Source of the DNA: an uncultured Bacilli bacterium
GTDB taxonomy: Bacteria; Bacillota_I; Bacilli_A; RF39; UBA660
DNA: 11,825 bases
Direction: 5' to 3'
Assembly: GCA_947623645.1 (NCBI GenBank)
Contig: CANQHK010000028.1
Location: 1-11,825 of the forward strand
Made by a program: the position numbers and the translations under genes. Below, piece after piece: positions 1 through 5,489 of the stretch. Below the pieces are notes generated by a model. That model ran no database searches. It saw only the letters and a list, made by a program, of their open reading frames with translations, and was not told where the DNA came from. Position 1 is the first letter of the stretch. Every line of letters begins with the position of its first letter.

Positions 1-3
1 TGA

Positions 4-336
4 AATTATGATGAATGTAATGTAAAATTGGTTAACTTATATTTTAATATAAGAAAAACTTTAGAAGAAAATAGTAATTGGGGAAATAAATTTATTGATA
101 ATGTCACAATAGAATTAAAAATATCTTTTCCTAATTTGAAAGGTTTTTCAGTTCGTAATTTAAAATATATGAAGTCTTTTTATAATGAATATAAAGATGA
201 TGAATTTGTGCAACTGGTTGCACAATTGCCTTGGAAGCATATTATTACATTAATACAAAAAGTTAAAAATAAAGAAATACAAAATAGATTACCAAATTCC
301 AGTGATAAAAGCAGCTATTTGGATAGAATGGAGTAA
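4..336 (+). pseudogene. YhcG/DUF1016-type nuclease remnant (N-terminal domain only)
   Basis: The reading frame encodes the N-terminal winged-helix-like DUF1016 domain of the YhcG family, whose full-length members are about 340-370 residues with a C-terminal PDDEXK nuclease domain. Visible family features are the NLYFNIRK segment (usually NLYWxIGK), the GFSVRNLKYMKSFY segment, and the LVAQLPWKHIITLIQKVK segment. The frame stops after roughly 110 codons and no nuclease domain follows. The last residues (EIQNRLPNSSDKSSYLDRME) could be the family's C-terminal tail joined by an internal deletion, but that is inference. The first usable start is TTG at 28, with no ribosome binding site. The eight codons before it (4-27) still fit the family, so the 5' end is broken by the TGA at 1-3 or lies outside the window. 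YhcG-type proteins often occur near restriction or defence genes. This copy is unlikely to act as a nuclease. Confidence 0.7.
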
Positions 337-339
337 AAA

Positions 340-921
340 ATGAAAAATGATAAAATATTTTACCACATACATAAATGTGGAATTCATGATGATGAGTGGC
401 AAATAGGTAGAGTTTTAGAAACAACTCAAAATGAATTTACTAAATTTTCTCTTGATTTTGCACCATATATAGATATATATAATCAAACCAATGTTCCTTT
501 AAATGATGCTATAGAACATGCACAAAAAATAAAAGATATTCCAGGTCAAATAGAGTTATTATCAAAAGCAAAAAGTTGTATTAATGAATATCAAATATTA
601 ATAAGAGAGTTAGCATTTGAAGATATAAGAAGAAAAAAATTTAAAAATTTACCAAGTAGGTATAATTGTATTTATTTGTGTAGGAAAGATCAAATTGATT
701 ATTGGAAAAAACATCTTAGATCTCAAAATTATGTCATTTATAAAATAGAGATATATGGTGAGGTCTTTAAAAGTCGTGATAAATTATTACCTAAGCCTCA
801 CGAATCTTATAATTCTATTTGTAAACAGGCAGATATTTATTGGCAATATAATAATAGTAAAAATTTTAAAGATGATGAGTATTTATATGAAGGGAAATTT
901 AAAATTTTAGGTAATAATTAA
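340..921 (+). CDS. DUF2441-like protein of unknown function
   Basis: A 193-residue soluble protein with no signal peptide or membrane segment. Its layout recalls DUF2441: an aromatic/His N-terminus (IFYHIHKCG, residues 6-14), a QIGRVLETT strand (21-29), a central helical stretch (55-100), then FKNLPSRYNCIYLC (101-114), a Trp/Lys helix, and LLPKPHESYN (149-158) before a final strand KFKIL. I recall this family only by pattern, and no activity can be assigned. A fold related to ADP-ribosyltransferases is a possibility to test, not a call. The start is ATG at 340, with GGAG at 330-333 six bases upstream. That site overlaps the stop codon (334-336) of the preceding gene, so the two are co-transcribed and translationally coupled. 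The very AT-rich composition matches the upstream remnant and differs from asnS downstream, which suggests an acquired islet. It has no clear terminator. Confidence 0.6.
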   Translation: MKNDKIFYHIHKCGIHDDEWQIGRVLETTQNEFTKFSLDFAPYIDIYNQTNVPLNDAIEHAQKIKDIPGQIELLSKAKSCINEYQILIRELAFEDIRRKKFKNLPSRYNCIYLCRKDQIDYWKKHLRSQNYVIYKIEIYGEVFKSRDKLLPKPHESYNSICKQADIYWQYNNSKNFKDDEYLYEGKFKILGNN

Positions 922-969
922 ACATTAAAAAGCTATATTTTTATTAAAACATTTTAATTAAAAAAGTAC

Positions 970-998
970 TTGTCAAAGTATCATTTATGTGATATGAT
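970..998 (+). promoter_or_regulatory. Sigma70 promoter of RNA element copy 1
   Basis: TTGTCA at 970-975 and TATGAT at 993-998 are separated by exactly 17 bp. The same promoter with the same spacing is kept in copy 2. Transcription should start near 1005, right at a small dyad, TGTCAAAA-GAA-TTTTGACA (1004-1022), which could be a 5' hairpin or an operator. Confidence 0.75.
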
Positions 999-1004
999 GA
1001 ATAT

Positions 1005-1327
1005 GTCAAAAGAATTTTGACAAAATAAAAAAGGATACGTTTGAATGGAGTATTCAGACGCTTTCCCAATGATGGGTGCATCTGAAATCAACAAAAGTTG
1101 AAATCAGATGCTTTTATTATTGATATAATAATGTTATTACTATGAAGAATAATAGCAATATTATGATATATAAAGAGCGTTCTCTTTTGGTCATAACATC
1201 ACCGCCTTTCTGAACCAAAACCTTTTGATTGAGAAAGGGAAAGCATCTGAATCTTCAAACATATCCAAATTCATTGTAACATAAAAGAATTAAATAAGCA
1301 ATACAAAAATTAACTTTTTGTAAATTT
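1005..1327 (+). ncRNA. Candidate structured ncRNA, copy 1
   Basis: Expected transcript of the repeat unit; the family is not recognised. A long closing stem is visible: 1033-1045 pairs with 1254-1266 (13 positions, one C-A mismatch), then 1052-1067 pairs with 1237-1252 (16 positions, one mismatch). Inside lie a hairpin at 1078-1111 (8 bp, a 2x2 AA/AA internal loop, 5 bp, AAAA loop), an AT-rich arm around 1126-1166, a hairpin AAAGAG-CGTT-CTCTTT (1172-1187), and a possible TTTTGGT/ACCAAAA pairing (1185-1191 with 1214-1220). Local alternatives compete: CGTTTGAAT (1038-1046) can pair with ATTCAGACG (1052-1060), and the 8-mer at 1243-1250 can replace that at 1078-1085. An 18-codon ATG frame at 1045 is lost in copy 2 (ATG TAG), which argues against coding. 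The 3' end is uncertain; a weak dyad ACAAAAA/TTTTTGT near 1303-1322 may end it. Confidence 0.6.
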
Positions 1328-1337
1328 TCAAAAATAC

Positions 1338-1366
1338 TTGTCAAAGTAACATTTATGTGATATGAT
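1338..1366 (+). promoter_or_regulatory. Sigma70 promoter of RNA element copy 2
   Basis: TTGTCA at 1338-1343 and TATGAT at 1361-1366 with a 17 bp spacer, as in copy 1. A start site near 1373 would fall on the variant dyad 1372-1390, where the 5' hairpin is kept with a GAAA tetraloop-like tip. Confidence 0.75.
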
Positions 1367-1372
1367 GAATAT

Positions 1373-1702
1373 GTCAAGAGAAATCTGACAAAATAAAAAA
1401 AGGATACGTTTGAATGTAGAGTATTCAGACGCTTTCCCATATTTTATGGTTAACACCTGAAATCAACAGCAGTTGAAATCAGGTGCTTTTATTATCTATA
1501 CAATAAAGTTATTATTATAAAAAATAATAGTAATATTATGATATAGAAAGAGATTTCTCTTTTGGTCATAACATCACCGCCTTTCTGAACCAAAACCTTT
1601 TGATTGAGAAAGGGAAAGCACCTGAATCTTCAAACATATCCAATTTCATTGTAACATAAAAGAAATAAATATGCAATATAAAAATTAACTTTTTGTAAAT
1701 TT
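1373..1702 (+). ncRNA. Candidate structured ncRNA, copy 2
   Basis: Same architecture as copy 1. The closing stem is 1402-1414 with 1629-1641 and 1423-1438 with 1612-1627 (here with a 2x2 mismatch). The first arm is 1454-1460 with 1479-1485, then TCAAC (1463-1467) with GTTGA (1472-1476) around an AGCA loop. Relative to copy 1 the stem 8-mers change together, T to C on one side and A to G on the other, so pairing is kept while loops drift (AAAA to AGCA, GGAGT to GTAGAGT). The AAAGAG/CTCTTT hairpin keeps its stem with the loop changed from CGTT to ATTT. It ends well before the asnS promoter and is probably an independent transcript, though readthrough into asnS cannot be excluded. Confidence 0.6.
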
Positions 1703-1755
1703 ATAGAATCTGCATTATAAAATCCAAAATTATGTAAAGAATATAGATTTAGAAA

Positions 1756-1784
1756 TAGACTTTTAAGGTTTAATTTGTTACAAT
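1756..1784 (+). promoter_or_regulatory. asnS promoter
   Basis: TAGACT at 1756-1761 and TACAAT at 1779-1784 have a 17 bp spacer, plus an extended -10 TG at 1776-1777. The predicted start near 1791 leaves a leader of only about 19 nt. That leader is just enough for the ribosome binding site AGGGAGG (1795-1801), 8 bases before ATG 1810. There is no room for a T-box or other riboswitch downstream of this promoter. Confidence 0.65.
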
Positions 1785-1809
1785 AGATATATCGAGGGAG
1801 GAAATTATA

Positions 1810-3189
1810 ATGCATGTAGATAGTAGAGAGATTTATCAAGCAAGTAAAGACTTTTTTGGAAAAGAAGTAATTTTAGAGGGTTGGGTAAGAAACCATCGTA
1901 AACAAAAAGAATTTGGTTTTATTGATTTTTCCGATGGAACATATTTTTCCACCATTCAAGTTGTTTATGATAATACGTTAAAAAACTTTGAAGAGATTCA
2001 AAAAACAAGAGTTGGTAGCAGTGTTCAAATAACGGGAGTTGTTGTAGAAAGTCCAAAAGAAGGGCAAGAATTTGAAGTGCAAGCCAAAGACATCCTTTTA
2101 GTTGGGGACGCAGCAGAGGATTTTCCCATTCAACCAAAGCGTCATACGAGAGAATTTTTAAGAGAAGTTTCTTATTTAAGACCAAGAACCAATCTCTTTC
2201 AAGCCGTTTTTCGCATTCGTTCTCTTACTGCTTATGCCATTCATACGTATTTACAAGAAAGAGGGTATGTCTATGTTCATACTCCCATTATAACAGCAAG
2301 TGATTGTGAAGGAGCAGGGGAGATGTTTCAAGTAACAACACTCGATTTAGACAATTTAAAAAAGGAGGAACTTGACTATAGTAAAGACTTCTTTGGAAAG
2401 AAAACATCCCTAACCGTATCCGGTCAATTACAAGGGGAAGCCTTCGCCATGTGTTATAAAAAAATCTATACGTTCGGACCAACTTTTCGAGCAGAAAACT
2501 CCAACACGAAGACTCATGCCAGTGAATTTTGGATGATTGAACCAGAAATTGCTTTCTGTGATTTAGAAGGTCTTATGGATTTAGAAGAAGATTTTCTAAA
2601 ATATATTGTCTCTTACGTTTTAGAACATGCCAAAGCAGAACTTACATTCTTAAATCAATTTGTTGAAAAAGGCCTCATTGAAAAATTAGAAAAACTAACA
2701 AAATCCAGTGCTGCTCGAGTAACACATCAAAAAGCCATCGAAATCTTAAAACAAAGTGGCAAAGATTTTGAATTTGAACCAAAATTTGGAGAAGATCTAG
2801 CGAAAGAACACGAAAAATATTTAACCGAAGAATACTTCAAGAGTCCCGTCTTCGTCTACGATTGGCCAAAAGACATCAAAGCTTTCTACATGAAACAAAA
2901 TGAAGATGGAAAAACAGTTCGAGCAGTCGATTTACTTGTTCCAGAGTCCGGTGAATTGATGGGTGGTTCACAAAGAGAAGAGTCTTACGAAAAACTTGTT
3001 CAAAGAATGAATGAGTTGAAAATGCCAATCGAGGATATGGAATGGTACTTAAATTTAAGAAGATATGGAAGTGTACCACATTCTGGATTTGGTATGGGAT
3101 TTGAAAGACTTCTCATTTACTTAACCGGAGTCGATAATATAAGAGACGTCATACCATTCCCAAGAACTTCTAAAAATTGTGACTTTTAA
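1810..3189 (+). CDS. asnS: Asparagine--tRNA ligase
   Basis: Cytosolic class IIb aminoacyl-tRNA synthetase that charges tRNA-Asn with asparagine using ATP. At 459 residues it has the usual AsnRS length. Residues about 18-103 form the OB-fold anticodon-binding domain (ILEGWVRNHRKQKEFGFIDF). The catalytic domain follows: motif 2 is seen as FRAENSNTKTHASEFWMIEP (226-245) and motif 3 as GFGMGFERLL (426-435), with the class II arginine in GMGFERL. The absence of the AspRS-specific GAD insert and the FRAENSNT/EFWMIEPE signature favour AsnRS over AspRS. The C-terminus reads PFPRTSKNCDF, a variant of the common PxPRTPGxxxF ending. The ATG at 1810 is supported by a strong ribosome binding site 8 bases away. 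It is monocistronic, with its own promoter and terminator. Confidence 0.95.
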   Translation: MHVDSREIYQASKDFFGKEVILEGWVRNHRKQKEFGFIDFSDGTYFSTIQVVYDNTLKNFEEIQKTRVGSSVQITGVVVESPKEGQEFEVQAKDILLVGDAAEDFPIQPKRHTREFLREVSYLRPRTNLFQAVFRIRSLTAYAIHTYLQERGYVYVHTPIITASDCEGAGEMFQVTTLDLDNLKKEELDYSKDFFGKKTSLTVSGQLQGEAFAMCYKKIYTFGPTFRAENSNTKTHASEFWMIEPEIAFCDLEGLMDLEEDFLKYIVSYVLEHAKAELTFLNQFVEKGLIEKLEKLTKSSAARVTHQKAIEILKQSGKDFEFEPKFGEDLAKEHEKYLTEEYFKSPVFVYDWPKDIKAFYMKQNEDGKTVRAVDLLVPESGELMGGSQREESYEKLVQRMNELKMPIEDMEWYLNLRRYGSVPHSGFGMGFERLLIYLTGVDNIRDVIPFPRTSKNCDF

Positions 3190-3209
3190 AAAAATAAATA
3201 TTTTACAGC

Positions 3210-3247
3210 AAAGTAGGAAAAATTAAAAAAGTTCCTACTTTTTTTTT
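3210..3247 (+). terminator. asnS intrinsic terminator
   Basis: AAAGTAGGAA (3210-3219) pairs perfectly with TTCCTACTTT (3232-3241) around a 12-nt A-rich loop and runs into a T tract to 3247. The last two T of the tract also form the start of the -35 box of the next promoter, so the two signals overlap. Confidence 0.85.
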
Positions 3248-3282
3248 GACTTTTGCAATGGGGGGGGGGGTACAATTATAAT
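3246..3282 (+). promoter_or_regulatory. Surface-protein promoter with poly-G spacer
   Basis: The -35 TTGACT lies at 3246-3251. Two candidate -10 boxes are TACAAT (3271-3276, spacer 19 bp) and TATAAT (3277-3282, spacer 25 bp). Eleven consecutive G (3260-3270) sit in the spacer. At 9 G the first -10 would be at the ideal 17 bp, so tract length should set promoter strength. This is the layout of phase-variable promoters known from Neisseria and Bordetella; its operation here is inference. Confidence 0.65.
3260..3270 (+). repeat. Homopolymer tract of 11 G
   Basis: An uninterrupted run of 11 G in a genome of strong AT bias and inside a promoter spacer. Long G tracts slip during replication. The printed length may also carry sequencing or assembly error, so treat it as approximate. 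Confidence 0.9.
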
Positions 3283-3312
3283 GAGAAATTGTAAAATATA
3301 GGAGTGGTTCGA

Positions 3313-5394
3313 ATGTCTAATAAAAAGAAGAAAATTCAAGCTGCAAAGATCAGTATATTTATAACAAGTGTCTTCGTTATCTTTTTAAGTGTAACTTACG
3401 CTTTTGTCAATTTAACACTAACAGGAACAAAAAGACAAGTAATTACCGCTGGAAATCTTCAATTAGTATTAGAAGAAGATGATCCTATCAATATTACGAG
3501 CGCATTTCCAATGGATGATGAGGTCGGGATGATTGGACCGACTTATAATTTCCGTCTTATTAATAAAAATGATGTCTCTATCGATTATGTTTTAAAATTA
3601 AAAGATGTAACGAAAAGTGATAATAAATTAGCAACGAACATTGTAAAGTATGGCTTAGAAAAAGAGGGGACAAGAGTAGGTATTCATTTGCTTTCTGAGA
3701 TAGAACCAAATGAATACACTTTAGAAGAAAATAAGATATCGGGAGGAGAAACACTTCATTTTAGCTTAAGACTTTAGATTGATAATAAAGTAACCGATGA
3801 TAGTAAGACAAAAGGAAAAACTTTAACGTATAAATTAAAGGTAGAAGAAGGACAAATATTAGAGAAAGAGCAGATAGGAATGATAGCAAAGACCACAGAT
3901 AAATCAACAGAAGGATATTATCAATATAGAGATTCTATCAGTAGCATTATTATAGAACCCAAAGTATCTGTGCCAGAAGATATAGAAGATGGTAAGAAAT
4001 GGGATATGAGTGCAAATAAGGACAAAACTGTCATGGCTTATGTAGAAGAACTAGATGATGGAACCTATAAACTACATCTTCAAGGAGATGGTCAGGTTTA
4101 TGCTAATAAGGATAGTTCCTATATGTTTGATGGATTTAGTTCTTTGAAAACCATTGAGGGAATAGAAAACCTAGATACCTCAAAAGTTGAAAATATGGAT
4201 TATATGTTTAATAATTGTACTTCTTTAGAAAGTTTAGATGTAAGACGTTGGGATACTTCTAATGTAACAACAATGTTTCGATTGTTTCATGAATGTTCTA
4301 AATTGATCACTTTAAGTGTAGAAGATTGGGATGTGTCGAAAGTAAATAATTTTCAAGGAATCTTTAGACATTGCACTAACTTAACAGAGTTAAATTTAAG
4401 TAGGTGGGTAACGGATAGTGCTACGAATATGAAAGATATGTTTGATGGATGTAGTAGTTTAACAGAATTAGATGTCCATTCCTTTAATACAAGTAAAGTT
4501 ACAACAATGCAAGGAATGTTCCAATTGTGTAGTAGTTTAACAAATTTAGATGTAACCAATTTTGTAACCGATAATGTAACAAATATGTATGTAATGTTTA
4601 AGGGATGTAGTAATTTAATAAGTTTGAATGTCGAAAACTTTAATACTTCTCAAGTTACCAATATGAAATCCTTATTTCATGGGTGTAGAAGTCTACAGAC
4701 TATTGAAGGAATCGAAAATTTTAAGACTGGAAATGTTACCGATATGAGTTATATGTTTTATGGTGAAAGTGATCAATTACCAATGCAACTAACCAGTTTG
4801 GATGTAAGTCGTTGGGATACTTCTAATGTAGAAGATATGAGTTTCATGTTTTCAAATTGTAGAAATTTGTCAACAATAGATGTAAGTAAGTGGAATACAG
4901 GAAAAGTAATCAATATGGATCGTATTTTTAATTGGAGTGGAGTAACTTACTTAAATTTAACCAATTGGGATACAAGAAATGTAGAGAATATGGATGGATT
5001 ATTTCGTTATTGTACCAAACTAGCAAAAATTGATGGACTTGAAAACTTTCATACAGAAAAAGTAAAAGCAATGCAAACGATGTTTTCTGGATGCTATATG
5101 ATAGAGAACCTTAATTTAACAAGTTTTAATACAAAAAAAGTTACGAATATGATATATATGTTTGATAACTGTTTAAAATTAACAACATTGGATTTAAGTA
5201 GCTTTGATACTTCCAATGTTACGGATATGAGTTATATGTTTGAGAAAGATTCTCTATTAACAAAAATTACTTATGGAGATAATTTTATTCATAAACAAGG
5301 TGCACTTACAGTAGCTATGTTTAATGGATGTACAGCACCAAAACCTGTAGGAGAAACTTGGAAAGATATAACAGATTGGAATACTAGACTATAG
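3313..5394 (+). pseudogene. BspA-like DUF285 surface protein with TasA-type N-terminus, interrupted by an in-frame TAG
   Basis: One continuous reading frame of 693 sense codons split by TAG at 3775-3777 (codon 155). The ATG at 3313 is preferred: GGAG (3301-3304) lies 8 bases upstream, while the GTG at 3304 overlaps that site. Residues 1-30 form a basic start plus hydrophobic segment (ISIFITSVFVIFLSVTYAF), resembling the SipW-processed signals of TasA/camelysin proteins. Residues 35 to about 195 are a TasA-like beta domain that continues seamlessly past the stop (HFSLRL, stop, IDNKVTDDSKTKGKTLTYKL). The family usually has LRLWID there, so TGG to TAG is the simplest change. From about 4120 to 5300 there are about 15 DUF285 repeats (typical unit: VTNMxxMFxxCxxLTxLDxSxFDTS). 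No LPXTG anchor or lipobox is seen. As read it would yield only a 154-residue secreted stub. ATG 3880 lacks a usable ribosome binding site, so the repeat half is not expected to be made alone. Readthrough, suppression or sequence error are alternatives. Confidence 0.75.
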
Positions 5395-5407
5395 AAATAT
5401 ATGAACC

Positions 5408-5431
5408 GAAGCTGAAAACAGCTTCTTTTTT
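5408..5431 (+). terminator. Intrinsic terminator after the surface-protein gene
   Basis: GAAGCTG (5408-5414) pairs with CAGCTTC (5419-5425) around an AAAA loop, followed by six T. It lies 14 bp after the TAG stop of the DUF285 gene and separates that unit from the ABC-F gene. Confidence 0.9.
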
Positions 5432-5432
5432 C

Positions 5433-5461
5433 TTGTGTTTTCCCCTAAGGTTTGATATAAT
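5433..5461 (+). promoter_or_regulatory. Promoter of the ABC-F gene
   Basis: TTGTGT (5433-5438) and TATAAT (5456-5461) are separated by 17 bp, with an extended -10 TG at 5453-5454. The start near 5468 gives a leader of about 22 nt. The ribosome binding site AAAGGGTGA (5475-5483) precedes ATG 5490. No attenuator or leader peptide like those of antibiotic-induced ABC-F genes is present. Confidence 0.75.
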
Positions 5462-5489
5462 CATAAATAGTTTGAAAGGGTGATGAAGC

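Larger units (their letters stand above)
962..1327 (+). repeat. Tandem repeat unit, copy 1 (about 366 bp)
   Basis: First copy of a directly repeated unit. It aligns with 1330-1702 at an offset of 368 bp at the promoter end and 375 bp at the distal end, so there are a few small indels. The unit comprises a sigma70 promoter, the folded core (1033-1266) and a conserved tail ending in ACTTTTTGTAAATTT. Conservation is highest in the promoter, the closing-stem strands and the segment 1188-1240. It is lowest in hairpin loops and the AT-rich arm. Confidence 0.9.
1330..1702 (+). repeat. Tandem repeat unit, copy 2 (about 373 bp)
   Basis: Second copy of the unit, directly downstream of copy 1 and ending about 76 bp before the asnS promoter. 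It keeps the promoter, both strands of the closing stem, the arm hairpins and the tail. Several changes between the copies are paired in stems, for example GCATCTGA/TCAGATGC against CACCTGA/TCAGGTG. The copies are therefore an older duplication under structural selection, not a recent assembly duplicate. Confidence 0.9.
922..1809. other. 888-bp gap without protein genes, filled by a tandem RNA-like element
   Basis: No convincing protein gene is present on either strand. The interval from about 962 to 1702 is taken up by two diverged tandem repeat units, each with a promoter and a large foldable core. Positions 922-961 are featureless AT-rich DNA after the DUF2441-like gene. Positions 1703-1809 carry the asnS promoter and ribosome binding site. 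The two minus-strand open frames here (61 and 69 codons) share a C-terminus only because they read the same repeat backwards. Confidence 0.8.

Noticed and set aside
1..3. TGA as tryptophan (Mollicutes code), which would extend the YhcG frame upstream.
   Set aside because: All intact genes use TGG for Trp and run full length without internal TGA; the stop at 1-3 is better explained by decay or by the window edge.
1045..1101. Small 18-codon ATG frame in RNA copy 1 after AAGGAT.
   Set aside because: In copy 2 the same ATG is followed at once by TAG, so coding is not conserved.
1033..1266. T-box leader, riboswitch, 6S RNA, tmRNA or RNase P RNA.
   Set aside because: No T-box AGGGTGGNACCGCG sequence, no tmRNA tag frame or tRNA-like ends, no RNase P core, and a branched fold unlike the 6S rod. 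The promoter of asnS lies downstream, so it is not a simple leader either.
1033..1641. MITE or insertion-sequence ends, because the cores are bounded by 13-bp inverted repeats.
   Set aside because: The duplicated unit extends beyond the inverted repeats to include the promoter and tail, there are no evident target-site duplications, and stem-preserving changes fit an RNA better. It is not fully excluded.
962..1702. CRISPR array or retron RNA.
   Set aside because: Only two long copies without spacers, and no cas or reverse transcriptase gene in the window.
1255..1839. Two minus-strand open frames (61 and 69 codons) with near-identical C-termini.
   Set aside because: They read the tandem repeat units in reverse, have no ribosome binding sites, one overlaps the start of asnS, and their similarity follows from the DNA repeat.
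1919..3079. Minus-strand open frames inside asnS.
   Set aside because: Shadows of the well-supported AsnRS frame; no family-like sequence and no start signals.
4353..4559. Minus-strand frame inside the DUF285 repeats.
   Set aside because: Its apparent internal repeats simply mirror the DUF285 repeats on the other strand.
3880..5394. Independent gene starting at ATG 3880.
   Set aside because: The frame continues the upstream domain across a single TAG, and there is no ribosome binding site at a usable distance before 3880.
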